Below are positions 6,640 through 14,437 of a DNA stretch of 64,000 nucleotides, piece after piece. The notes beneath the pieces are model-generated. The model was not told the DNA's origin. It saw only the letters and a program-made list of their open reading frames with translations, and did not search any database. This DNA comes from Labilibacter marinus (lineage in GTDB: Bacteria > Bacteroidota > Bacteroidia > Bacteroidales > Marinilabiliaceae): contig NZ_LXYE02000029.1 of NCBI RefSeq assembly GCF_001659685.2, positions 46,012 to 110,011 on the forward strand. Reading direction: 5' to 3'. Both the position numbers and the translations under genes were made by a program. Numbering within the stretch: position 1 is the stretch's first letter; the number at the start of each line of letters is the position of its first letter.

Positions 6640-9015
6640 TTATTTAGAGTCGGCATAGTATTTTTCGGAGTAGTATCCGTAACTACTATTATTACTGGTT
6701 AATCCATTTAATACAATTCCGATTGGACCTATCTTATCGTCGGTTAGGTTTTGGATGGTATGTTTAAAATGGTCTTTTACTGTTTTATTCATTCGAGTAA
6801 TAAACAGGTAGCAATTGCTATGTTCCATTAAAAGACGAGCATCTGCAACTACACCTATAGGTGGTGAGTCTACAATAATAATGTCGAATAGCTCCTTGGC
6901 TTCATTAAAAAGTTTAATGGTGTTTTCATTTGAAATCAGCTCCGAAGGATTGGGAGGGATGGCTCCTGAAGGAATTATACTTAAGTTTTCTAAATCGCTG
7001 CTATAGGTAATTTCATCAATATTGGCTTGTCCAATTAAATAATTAGATAGACCAAGATGGTTATGATGGTTAAACAATTCTGTTAATCGAGGTTTACGAA
7101 GGTCAAAACCAATTAAAGCAGTCTTTTTGCCAGATATAGCAAAGGCAGAAGCTAAGTTTAAAGCACAAAAAGTTTTTCCTTCACCTGTATTGGTTGAGGT
7201 AACGGTAATGGTTAGTTTTTCTCCTTGTGGTGTTAAGTACTTAAGTCTAGTTCTTAAAGCTCTAAAAGATTCAGAGATACTCGATAAGGGTTCTGATTCA
7301 ATTACAAAGTTATCGTTGCCTTTATATTCTGGAATATAGCCTAAAATACTAGCGTTTGGAGCCAGCGATAATAGTTCTTGCTTATCTCTAATTTTGGTGT
7401 TTAAATATTCTTTTAGTACTATAATTCCAATGGGTAGTATAAATGCTAGCAATAAAGATTGACGCGTGTTTTTCTTTTTGTTAGGAGCTACAATCCCAGT
7501 GATACTCGCGTTATCTAAAATTTCATTGTCAGGAGTGTTGGATGCTTTAGTAATCTGCGTTTCCGATTGCTTTTGAAGCAAGAAGGTATAGATGGCATCG
7601 TTTAGTTTATGCTCTCTTTCAATATCTAAATACTCCCTTTCTGTTTCTGGAAGGAAATTCATTTTCGCAGCTGCACTATTCATTTGTCCTTCAAGCTTTT
7701 CTTCTTCGATATCTATGTTTTTAATCAGCTTACTTAAAGCTAATAATAGATTTTCTTTACTGATGGCAATTTTTTTGTCCAGTTCGTTAAGAAGTGGATT
7801 GTTAGCACTGGTTTCTGAGGCCATGATGGTTCGCTCGTTGTTGAGCGTTAGCAATTCAGTTACAAAAGAAGATATTAAACTGTTTGCATCAAATGAAAAT
7901 GCTGGTAGCAGGTAATCGTCACTTACTGGGTCTTCAATTAGGTGCTTGCTTAATCGGCTGTAATAGTTTTTGCGAATCTGAATTTTATTGAGTTCCGATT
8001 CGTATTCGAAATATTTATCTGCCAACCGTTGCGATATTTCTGTGGGCGCACTGAAAATATTCTCGCGCCTAAACTCCATGAGTTTTCGTTGCGTTTCTTT
8101 TAGTGTATCCGAAACCTGACATAATTGAATATCTATAAAAGCCAGTGTTTTTTCTGCAATCTCGTTTTTTCGTTCTAAACTTTGTTCTATATAAACATCA
8201 CTTAGAGCTTTAAGAAAGGTGTTGATTTTTTGCGTGTTAGTTCCCGTGGTCGAAATATAAATAATAGAACTTCCCTCTTTGTAGGCATTCACAGCAACAC
8301 GCCCCCTAAACGTAGATGTCAACCAATCGTGTGAACGAAAAAAGAAATAAAATTCAGCAGTTGGTGCAGGTCTGTTATTTCTGCTAATGGTAAATTTACC
8401 AAACGAGGTTTCTATTTTATCTCCCCAATTTATCGTCTTTTCAAAAGCTATTTGCCCACTGCCACCATGGTTCTTCTGATCTATAAAGGTGTGTAATAGT
8501 GCATTGTCCGATTGAATACTTACTTTAACCTGTTGTGTTCCTACTGGCTCCAGGTGTATGGCCGTATTTAACGGTTGTACATGGCTAGAGTCCATCGTAA
8601 TATTAAACGGGCTTTTATGGTACATATCCGAATCCTTAAAAGTACCATCACTATATATATCTATACCAAAATCAAGCTTATCAATAACCCTTTTAATCAC
8701 CTTTTTCGAGCGAAGAATTATGGTTTGGTTTTCGATACTTTTAGTTTCAGGTGAAAGACCAAAACCTTCTATAATACCAGCGCCAGAGGGAGTTCGTTGG
8801 TTGTCGCTTTTCATCATAACCGTAACAGATCCCTTGTATACAACAGGTGTGTATCGGTGATACAGGTAAATAGCCCCAATAAAAAGAGGAAACGATATCA
8901 GAAAGAGGTACCAATTTTTGAGCACCAACATCACAATCTTTCTAATATCAGGCAATCCATCCGACTTGGTTTGCGGATGAGGTATATGATTATTGAATTT
9001 GTTATTTCTGTCCAC
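6640..9015 (-). CDS. Wzc-like polysaccharide co-polymerase / tyrosine autokinase (BY-kinase)
   Basis: A 791-residue inner-membrane protein. A Wzz-type N-terminal domain has TM1 around residues 30-50 (LKNWYLFLISFPLFIGAIYL). A large periplasmic coiled-coil region follows, and TM2 is around 515-535 (SLLLAFILPIGIIVLKEYL). The C-terminal BY-kinase has Walker A (STNTGEGKT), Walker A' (LIGFDLRKPRL) and Walker B (DIIIVDSPP), and ends in a Tyr-rich tail (SSYGYYSEKYYADSK) used for autophosphorylation. By family, it controls chain length and export of capsule or exopolysaccharide. No Wza-like exporter or glycosyltransferases are in the window. It sits between the small membrane protein (26 bp gap) and murB. 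Confidence 0.92.
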   Translation of the reverse strand: MDRNNKFNNHIPHPQTKSDGLPDIRKIVMLVLKNWYLFLISFPLFIGAIYLYHRYTPVVYKGSVTVMMKSDNQRTPSGAGIIEGFGLSPETKSIENQTIILRSKKVIKRVIDKLDFGIDIYSDGTFKDSDMYHKSPFNITMDSSHVQPLNTAIHLEPVGTQQVKVSIQSDNALLHTFIDQKNHGGSGQIAFEKTINWGDKIETSFGKFTISRNNRPAPTAEFYFFFRSHDWLTSTFRGRVAVNAYKEGSSIIYISTTGTNTQKINTFLKALSDVYIEQSLERKNEIAEKTLAFIDIQLCQVSDTLKETQRKLMEFRRENIFSAPTEISQRLADKYFEYESELNKIQIRKNYYSRLSKHLIEDPVSDDYLLPAFSFDANSLISSFVTELLTLNNERTIMASETSANNPLLNELDKKIAISKENLLLALSKLIKNIDIEEEKLEGQMNSAAAKMNFLPETEREYLDIEREHKLNDAIYTFLLQKQSETQITKASNTPDNEILDNASITGIVAPNKKKNTRQSLLLAFILPIGIIVLKEYLNTKIRDKQELLSLAPNASILGYIPEYKGNDNFVIESEPLSSISESFRALRTRLKYLTPQGEKLTITVTSTNTGEGKTFCALNLASAFAISGKKTALIGFDLRKPRLTELFNHHNHLGLSNYLIGQANIDEITYSSDLENLSIIPSGAIPPNPSELISNENTIKLFNEAKELFDIIIVDSPPIGVVADARLLMEHSNCYLFITRMNKTVKDHFKHTIQNLTDDKIGPIGIVLNGLTSNNSSYGYYSEKYYADSK

Positions 9016-9041
9016 GTAAATTTGCTTTGGCAGTGATCAAA

Positions 9042-9569
9042 TTAAATATTGTAAAACGATTGAACATCATTCTTTAGTGCATCCAAGGCTCTTTTTACAT
9101 GATATGCAGCGCCATTGGGGTATTGCTCAAGTATGGTTTTGCCTAAAGCAATGGAAGGATCTGTAGGTTTTACAATTCCAGCTGAAATATTGACTGTTCT
9201 GATCATTTCTTCTTTTGCATTTCTAACCAATTGCCAGGTAGAGGTTGGCAGGTGCACTTGCATGGCCATATTGTGTTCATATTCGGTTCTGATGGAACTG
9301 AGTAATATAGCTTGAAAATCCTTTACTGTTCGAGCACTTGGTTGTTCTCTTACAATAATAGATTCTGCACTTATTCTTTCTAAAAACAAGGTTAATCTTT
9401 CGTATGCAGCAATCCTTAAAGGTAACGAATCTCTATTCTGACTCAATAGCAATTCTTGTTTTCGTCTGTCATTTTCGCTCTTTAAAAACCATCTAACTAT
9501 AATTAACGTGAATACAAGTACAATTAAACTGGGAATAGTGTACTGTAACACTTCAAGAAAAACTTCCAT
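9042..9569 (-). CDS. Small membrane-anchored protein of unknown function
   Basis: A 175-residue protein with one N-terminal transmembrane helix (about residues 9-28, VLQYTIPSLIVLVFTLIIVRWFL), then a mostly helical, probably cytoplasmic domain with ESIIVREQPSARTVKDFQAILLSSIRTEYEHNMAMQVHLP in the middle. I recognise it only as a protein type common in Bacteroidota without assigned function. It is the first gene of a minus-strand unit with the tyrosine kinase (26 bp) and murB (12 bp further on), so a part in envelope or polysaccharide regulation is plausible. It is divergent from the aspartate aminotransferase gene. Confidence 0.75.
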   Translation of the reverse strand: MEVFLEVLQYTIPSLIVLVFTLIIVRWFLKSENDRRKQELLLSQNRDSLPLRIAAYERLTLFLERISAESIIVREQPSARTVKDFQAILLSSIRTEYEHNMAMQVHLPTSTWQLVRNAKEEMIRTVNISAGIVKPTDPSIALGKTILEQYPNGAAYHVKRALDALKNDVQSFYNI

Positions 9570-9584
9570 AACCGTGAAAAATAT

Positions 9585-9593
9585 TACTTTTGC
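9585..9593 (+). promoter_or_regulatory. -7 box for the aspartate aminotransferase gene
   Basis: TACTTTTGC fits the Bacteroidota -7 consensus TAnnTTTG exactly and lies 111 bp before the ATG at 9696. No TTG is visible at the usual -33 distance, so this is a partial promoter call. Confidence 0.45.
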
Positions 9594-9615
9594 AAAAAGA
9601 ATAAATTATTATTTC

Positions 9616-9696
9616 GTGAAAATAGTAATTATAGTTCATTTTTATAGGATATCTGTTTTAAAGATGTCTTTTGTATTACTAATTACACTTGCATAA
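9616..9696 (+). other. Hydrophobic upstream ORF overlapping the aminotransferase start
   Basis: A 26-codon frame opening with GTG at 9616 (or 10 codons from the ATG at 9664, reading MSFVLLITLA) ends in a TAA whose last base is the first base of the aminotransferase ATG (TAATG). The peptide is rich in Val, Ile and Leu. The overlapping stop/start allows translational coupling. No terminator hairpin is visible, so this is not a classical attenuator. Confidence 0.3.
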
Positions 9697-10886
9697 TGAA
9701 TATTTCAGAAAGATTAGCCAACGTAAATGAATCGGCGACCTTAGCTATGTCTCAAAAAAGTAGAGAGTTGCAGGCGCAAGGACATGATGTGATTAACTTA
9801 AGCATTGGTCAGCCCGATTTTAATACGCCCGACCATATAAAAGATGCTGCTAAAAAAGCAATTGACGATAACTTTTCAAAATATACACCTGTACCAGGAT
9901 TGCCTATTATTAGAGAGGCTGTTTGTACCAAGTTTAAACGCGATAACGACTTGGATTTTAAACCATCACAAATTGTGGTTTCGAACGGAGCTAAGCAATC
10001 TATTGCTAATATTATTTTAAGTTTGGTGGGGCCTGGAGATGAGGTGATAATACCAGCGCCTTATTGGGTTAGCTATATTGAGATTGTTAATTTAGCGCAA
10101 GCCAATAGTGTGGTTATTGAAGCTGGTTTAGATCAGGATTTTAAAATTACGCCTGCTCAGCTAGAAGCTGCCATTACTCCCAAAACCAAAGTATTTTTAT
10201 TCAGCTCTCCATCTAACCCAACGGGTAATTTGTATACCAAAGACGAATTGAAAGCTTTGGCAGATGTTTTTGTAAAACATCCAGATGTTGTAATTATCTC
10301 CGATGAGATTTATGAGTTAATCACCTTCGAAGGAAAGCATGAAAGCATCGCGCAGTTCGATGAACTAAAAGATAGAGTAGTTATTGTAAATGGAGTATCT
10401 AAAGGATATGCGATGACAGGATGGAGGATTGGTTATATTGCCGCTCCACAATGGCTTGCAGATGCTTGCATTAAACTTCAAGGACAATATACTTCTGGCG
10501 CATGTTCTATCGCTCAAGTGGCTTCCGCAGCAGCTTTAACTGAAACACAAGAACCATCATTAAAAATGAAAGAAGTATTTTTAAGAAGACGCGATTTGGT
10601 AGTTAAGATGGCTCAGGAAATTAAAGGTATGAAAGTGAGTGTTCCGCAAGGCGCCTTTTATCTGTTTCCGGAAGTGGATAATTATTTTGGTAAATCGGCA
10701 GAAGGATATACGATTAATACGGCCACTGATTTGGCCATGTATTTATTAGAAACAGTTCATGTTGCTACGGTATCAGGTGAAGCTTTTGGAAGTCCTAAGT
10801 GTTTACGTTTTTCGTATGCTACAGCCGATGAATTATTGGTGGAGGCGATGAATAGAATAAAAACAGCCTTAGATAAGTTGAAATAG
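9696..10886 (+). CDS. Aspartate aminotransferase-type PLP enzyme (class I, subgroup I-beta/gamma)
   Basis: A 396-residue fold-type I aminotransferase. The N-terminal LSIGQPDFNTPDHIKDAA (about residues 36-53), the substrate-binding SSPSNPTGNLY (about 170-180), the PLP-phosphate/N1 region IISDEIYE (about 201-208) and the Schiff-base lysine motif VSKGYAMTGWRIGY (about 234-247) are all present; a C-terminal LRFSYA carries the carboxylate-binding Arg. Family members transfer amino groups between aspartate, glutamate or aromatic amino acids and 2-oxo acids. Its start overlaps a short upstream ORF (TAATG). It is the only gene of its unit and ends at a symmetric repeat shared with the convergent HAD gene. 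Confidence 0.92.
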   Translation: MNISERLANVNESATLAMSQKSRELQAQGHDVINLSIGQPDFNTPDHIKDAAKKAIDDNFSKYTPVPGLPIIREAVCTKFKRDNDLDFKPSQIVVSNGAKQSIANIILSLVGPGDEVIIPAPYWVSYIEIVNLAQANSVVIEAGLDQDFKITPAQLEAAITPKTKVFLFSSPSNPTGNLYTKDELKALADVFVKHPDVVIISDEIYELITFEGKHESIAQFDELKDRVVIVNGVSKGYAMTGWRIGYIAAPQWLADACIKLQGQYTSGACSIAQVASAAALTETQEPSLKMKEVFLRRRDLVVKMAQEIKGMKVSVPQGAFYLFPEVDNYFGKSAEGYTINTATDLAMYLLETVHVATVSGEAFGSPKCLRFSYATADELLVEAMNRIKTALDKLK

Positions 10887-10947
10887 TCATTGGCTGATTG
10901 GTCATTAGTCAGTAGTTTAATAAATATACTATTGACCAATGACTATT
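10882..10947. terminator. Nested inverted repeats between convergent genes
   Basis: AATAGTCATTGG (10882-10893) pairs perfectly with CCAATGACTATT (10936-10947). An inner pair, ATTGGTCATTAG (starting 10898) with CTATTGACCAAT (10929-10940), matches at 11 of 12 positions. The element spans the 71-bp gap between the aminotransferase and HAD genes and could act as a bidirectional terminator; T-runs are weak. The repeated TTGGTCA/TTAGTCA words resemble short dispersed repeats. Confidence 0.5.
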
Positions 10948-10957
10948 CTACTAATCT

Positions 10958-11761
10958 CTATTTCAGAATATACTTCTCAACTACCTCAGCAACGCCATCC
11001 TCGTTATTTGAGGACACAATAATATCTGCTCTATCACGTAATTCAGGAGTTACATTATCAACCCAAACACCCAGTCCTGCATATTCTACCATGGTTAGGT
11101 CGTTGCCTGCATTTCCGACGGCAATCACCTCTTCTTGTTTGATGTTTAGCTTGCTGGCTAATCGTTGAATGCTAGCTGCCTTGTCAATTCCCTTTGGCAT
11201 TACTTCTAAAAAGTATGGTTTAGAGATCGCCACACTCAAATGTTGTTTGGCCTCTTTAAGTTTTGGCTCAAAGTTCTTCAAACGAATAGGGTCATCTAGC
11301 AATATGCATTTTACCGCTGATTGATTCATTTCTGATTTAAAGCAGTTTACTTTATTAATAGGCAGGCCAGTTAATTTCTTTTCCACATCAATAAACTCAG
11401 ATTCAGTGTCGCTTACTATCTGGTTATCTTTGTACGTAAGAATATGTAGTTGATTATCCTTGCTGTAATCGTGAAGTTCATGGATTTCTTCCTGAGTTAA
11501 TGTTTGCTCAAAAATGACCATGTTGTTTTTGATGTCGGTTATGATGGCGCCGTTGTACGAAATAATATACGAGCCATATTTAGCCAACTTCAATTCTTCG
11601 GCATATTGTTGCATGGCTTGCGTTGGTCTTCCTGAAGCTAGAACTACATAGATACCCTTTTCCTGAGCTTCCATTAAGCGAGCTTTATTTCTTTCAGAAA
11701 TCTTATAATCGTCCGTCAATAATGTGTCGTCCAAATCCAACACCAACATTTTATATGCCAT
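10958..11761 (-). CDS. Cof-type HAD-IIB family phosphatase
   Basis: A 267-residue haloacid dehalogenase-superfamily hydrolase with a type IIB cap. Motif I is LDLDDTLLTDD (residues 7-17, with the nucleophile Asp first), motif II is VVLASGRPTQA (about 35-45), and motif III Lys is within KGIDKAASIQRL (about 196-207). Motif IV reads VGNAGNDLTMVEYAGLGV (about 217-234); the first Asp of the usual GDxxND is Asn here, while the second (ND) is kept. Relatives dephosphorylate sugar phosphates, FMN or PLP. The gene stands alone on the minus strand. Confidence 0.9.
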   Translation of the reverse strand: MAYKMLVLDLDDTLLTDDYKISERNKARLMEAQEKGIYVVLASGRPTQAMQQYAEELKLAKYGSYIISYNGAIITDIKNNMVIFEQTLTQEEIHELHDYSKDNQLHILTYKDNQIVSDTESEFIDVEKKLTGLPINKVNCFKSEMNQSAVKCILLDDPIRLKNFEPKLKEAKQHLSVAISKPYFLEVMPKGIDKAASIQRLASKLNIKQEEVIAVGNAGNDLTMVEYAGLGVWVDNVTPELRDRADIIVSSNNEDGVAEVVEKYILK

Positions 11762-11914
11762 AATTGATTTATTTTAAGTCGACAAAAATATAAAAAAAGC
11801 AATAGTTAAAGATTAATAGGTACTTAGTTTTTAGTGTATTAAAGATTATTAACACTTGCTTGGAGGAAGGGATATGAAAATGTTGCTTATATCAGTATTG
11901 ACCTATCATCTCTC

Positions 11915-11945
11915 TTGCGCAGAATATTAAAATAATTATTTTTGC
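11915..11945 (+). promoter_or_regulatory. Promoter of the GntR-family regulator gene
   Basis: TTG at 11915-11917, 19 bp, then TATTTTTGC at 11937-11945 match the Bacteroidota -33/-7 consensus (TTG-N19-TAnnTTTG). The -7 box is followed after 2 bp by the operator at 11948, so a bound repressor would cover the transcription start. Confidence 0.7.
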
Positions 11946-11947
11946 AT

Positions 11948-11966
11948 ACTGGTAGGCACCAGTAGG
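11948..11966 (+). promoter_or_regulatory. Operator for the GntR-family regulator (autoregulation site)
   Basis: ACTGGTAGG, one base, then ACCAGTAGG form a direct repeat with 10-bp period; the centre also contains the palindrome CTGGT-aggc-ACCAG. The same arrangement on the opposite strand (ACTAGTAGG, one base, ACTGGTAGG) occurs at galT, 13037-13055. Sharing between the regulator gene and its neighbour argues for autoregulation. Confidence 0.7.
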
Positions 11967-11978
11967 AAAAACACATAC

Positions 11979-12983
11979 ATGGTAAAGAAAATCATAAAGA
12001 TAACAACAGAACATGCACAGGCCAAATATCGCCAAATCATTCAGTCTGTTATAAACTCAATTGCAGACGGAATTATTAAAAAAGGAGATAAAGTACCCTC
12101 TATTAATGAAATAGCCAATGAGTATAACCTATCGCGCGATACCGTTATGTTGGCTTTTAATGAGTTAAAAGCTCGGGGTATTTTAGGAGCTGTCCCGGGT
12201 AAAGGTTATTTTGTTGAGAGCGATAATATTGGTATTGAAAAAAGAGTTTTGTTACTTTTTGATGAGCTAAACACCTTTAAAGAGGAGCTTTATAATGCTT
12301 TTATCGAAAATCTATCGGACGATACGCAAGTAGATATTTATTTTCATCACTTCGATTTAAACGTATTCTCTACACTGATAAAAGAACGAGTAGGTAAATA
12401 CTCTTCGTATGTTATTATGCCTGCCAACCTTTCTGGCTTGTCGTCTTTAATTCAGCTTTTACCACAGGATAAGGTGTATATTTTAGATAGAAAATTGGAT
12501 GAGCTGAAGGATTATCCAGTAATTTATCAGTCGTTTGACGAGGATATGTATAACGGTTTAAGCGAAGGGTATGAGTTGTTATCTAAATATGAAAAAGTAA
12601 TATTGGCTCATCCAGGAGGTAAGGAGCCAGAAGGTTTTATGACTGGTTTTGAGCGTTTTTGTAAAGATAAAAAGCTGAATTACGAAGTATACGACCAAAT
12701 TAAAAACAGACCTATAAAAAAAGGAGAGGTTTATATTCTGCCAACAGATAGAATGTTGATTAACCTAGTAAAACGCAGTTGGGAAAAAGGATGGAAGCTG
12801 GGTGAAGATGTGGGGGTGATTTCAATTAATGAATCCGCATTAAAGGAAGTTGTAGCCAATGGTATTACTACTATTTCTACTGACTTTAAACTGATGGGGA
12901 AAACATTGGCAGACTTTGTTGAAAACAAAAAAGTAGGAGAGGTTAAAAACACTTCTAGGTTTACCAAACGAAACTCGCTATAG
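11979..12983 (+). CDS. GntR-family transcription regulator with LacI-type sugar-sensing domain
   Basis: A 334-residue protein. The N-terminal winged helix (about residues 13-80) shows the GntR pattern KYRQIIQSVINSIADGII, KVPSINEIANEYNLSRDTVMLAFNELKARGIL and GKGYFV. The remaining 250 residues look like a periplasmic-binding-protein-type effector domain as in LacI/AraR (HPGGKEPEGFMTGFERF; LGEDVGVISINESALKEV near the end). The best candidate target is galT immediately downstream, which has a matching operator, plus its own promoter. A sugar or sugar phosphate is the likely ligand; galactose is suggested only by the neighbour. Such two-domain GntR regulators are common for sugar catabolism in Bacteroidota. 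Confidence 0.88.
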   Translation: MVKKIIKITTEHAQAKYRQIIQSVINSIADGIIKKGDKVPSINEIANEYNLSRDTVMLAFNELKARGILGAVPGKGYFVESDNIGIEKRVLLLFDELNTFKEELYNAFIENLSDDTQVDIYFHHFDLNVFSTLIKERVGKYSSYVIMPANLSGLSSLIQLLPQDKVYILDRKLDELKDYPVIYQSFDEDMYNGLSEGYELLSKYEKVILAHPGGKEPEGFMTGFERFCKDKKLNYEVYDQIKNRPIKKGEVYILPTDRMLINLVKRSWEKGWKLGEDVGVISINESALKEVVANGITTISTDFKLMGKTLADFVENKKVGEVKNTSRFTKRNSL

Positions 12984-13006
12984 GTCAAAAACTATTTCTC
13001 TTTTGC

Positions 13007-13037
13007 TTTGAGGAATAAAAATTTATAGTAATTTTGC
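13007..13037 (+). promoter_or_regulatory. Promoter of galT
   Basis: TTTG at 13007-13010, 18 bp, then TAATTTTGC at 13029-13037 match the Bacteroidota -33/-7 pattern. The final C is the first base of the operator at 13037, so regulator binding and polymerase binding would be mutually exclusive. The 5' leader is about 85 nt. Confidence 0.7.
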
Positions 13038-13055
13038 CTACCAGTACCTACTAGT
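13037..13055 (-). promoter_or_regulatory. Operator at galT matching the GntR regulator site
   Basis: On the minus strand this reads ACTAGTAGG, one base, ACTGGTAGG: the same 10-bp-period direct repeat as at 11948-11966, in opposite orientation. A further half-like TAGTAGG follows at 13061-13067 on the plus strand. Consensus half-site from the two operators: ACYRGTAGG. Confidence 0.7.
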
Positions 13056-13128
13056 TAAAATAGTAGGATGTTATAGTAAGATATTTCTAGTTTTAAGCAT
13101 AAAATATTGCAACTAAAAAAAGAATAGA

Positions 13129-14172
13129 ATGGCGCAATTTAACATGGAGGATCATCCTCACAAAAGATTAAATGTATTAACAGGAGAGTGGGTTTTAGTA
13201 TCTCCGCACAGGGCTAAACGTCCTTGGCAAGGTCAGGTAGAAAAAACTTCAGAAGAAGTTAGGCCTGAGTACGATCCTAAGTGTTACTTATGTCCAGGCA
13301 ACGAGCGTATTGGTGGGCACATGAATCCTCAATACAATGAACCTTTTGTTTTTGTAAATGATTTTTCTGCACTTTTAAAAGATACACCAGAAGGTGGAGT
13401 TGATGAAGAGTTATTTCAAGCAAAGAGTGAAAGCGGAATTTGTAAAGTAATCTGTTTTTCTCCTCGTCATGATTTAACCGTTCCAGAAATGGAAGTGTCG
13501 GAAATTAAAAAAGTGGTTGATTTATGGACATCAGAATATAAATCAATTGGTGAAAATGATTTCGTAAATTACGTTCAGATTTTTGAAAATAAAGGAAGTG
13601 TGATGGGATGTAGTAATCCTCACCCACACGGACAAATTTGGTCGAACAGTACTGTACCTAATGAGCCAGCTAAAAAGCAGGTGAAAATGAAGGAGTACTT
13701 CGATAAAAAAGGAAAAAGCTTATTGGCTGATTATGTAGCTGCTGAGTTAGAGAAAAAAGAAAGAGTTTTATTTGAGAATGAACATTTTGTTGGTTTAGTT
13801 CCTTATTGGGCTGTATGGCCATTTGAGGCAATGATTGTTAGTAAACGTCATGTAACTAACTTAACTGAGCTAACGGAAGAGGAGAAAGAAGCATTTGCAG
13901 CTGCTTACAAAGAATTAACAGTGATGTATGATAACCTTTTTGAGGTATCTTTCCCTTATTCGGCTGGTATTCATCAGGCTCCAACCGATGGCGAAGAGCA
14001 TCCTGAGTGGCATTTGCATATGAGTTTTTATCCGCCATTGTTGCGTTCAGCAACAGTGAAGAAGTTTATGGTAGGATATGAAATGTTGGGTACACCTCAG
14101 CGTGACATTACTGCCGAAACTAGCGCAAAAAGGCTTCGTGACCTTTCAAAGGTTCATTATAAGCACAGGTAG
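13129..14172 (+). CDS. galT: Galactose-1-phosphate uridylyltransferase
   Basis: A 347-residue HIT-superfamily enzyme of the Leloir pathway (UDP-glucose + Gal-1-P to Glc-1-P + UDP-Gal). The active-site motif [11 protein letters not shown] lies at residues 161-171, with the nucleophilic His at 167. Zinc-ligand cysteines are in KCYLCPGN (52 and 55). The start of the protein has the typical [26 protein letters not shown], and a second HIT-like half has [20 protein letters not shown]. It has its own promoter with an operator of the adjacent GntR regulator. No galK, galE or galM accompanies it here, so the rest of the pathway must be elsewhere. Confidence 0.95.
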   Translation: MAQFNMEDHPHKRLNVLTGEWVLVSPHRAKRPWQGQVEKTSEEVRPEYDPKCYLCPGNERIGGHMNPQYNEPFVFVNDFSALLKDTPEGGVDEELFQAKSESGICKVICFSPRHDLTVPEMEVSEIKKVVDLWTSEYKSIGENDFVNYVQIFENKGSVMGCSNPHPHGQIWSNSTVPNEPAKKQVKMKEYFDKKGKSLLADYVAAELEKKERVLFENEHFVGLVPYWAVWPFEAMIVSKRHVTNLTELTEEEKEAFAAAYKELTVMYDNLFEVSFPYSAGIHQAPTDGEEHPEWHLHMSFYPPLLRSATVKKFMVGYEMLGTPQRDITAETSAKRLRDLSKVHYKHR

Positions 14173-14192
14173 TTTTTTGGTTTTAGAGTAAG

Positions 14193-14224
14193 AGAGGTTA
14201 CTGTGGTAGGTAACCTCTTTTTTT
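14193..14224 (+). terminator. Intrinsic terminator of galT
   Basis: A 9-bp perfect stem (AGAGGTTAC 14193-14201, GTAACCTCT 14210-14218), 8-nt loop, and a T-run through 14224, 21 bp after the galT stop. Confidence 0.85.
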
Positions 14225-14274
14225 ATGCCTTAATTTTCTGATGTAAATTGTCTGCGGTTTGCTTTCTTTATATT

Positions 14275-14304
14275 TAATACCATTTTAAATTAGTATTGGT
14301 ATAA
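14275..14304. repeat. Short palindromic repeat related to the 161-bp inverted-repeat element
   Basis: TAA-TACCA at one end and TGGTA-TAA at the other bound a 30-bp stretch; its right half, read on the minus strand (TTATACCAAT, then CTAAT), resembles the terminus of the element at 18330-18490. It is probably a deletion remnant or solo terminus of the same family. The rest of the 265-bp gap (14173-14437) also holds the galT terminator and heptamer repeats. Confidence 0.45.
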
Positions 14305-14398
14305 AATCCAGCCTTGCTGACTGGGCTATTGCTTTTGCTCCGTTGGAGCAAATTATTGAATGAATTGGTTATAGGCCAATGCCTATTGTTTAGTGCGC

Positions 14399-14422
14399 AC
14401 TGTCTACTGTCTACTGTCTACT
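14399..14422. repeat. Heptamer tandem repeat (ACTGTCT x3)
   Basis: Three exact copies of ACTGTCT followed by a partial ACT lie at 14399-14422 and run into a T-run and CTACTGC. They sit just beyond the 3' end of the convergent MATE gene. Short words of this kind are scattered in intergenic regions of some Bacteroidota. No function is evident. Confidence 0.6.
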
Positions 14423-14437
14423 TTTTTCTACTGCTTA

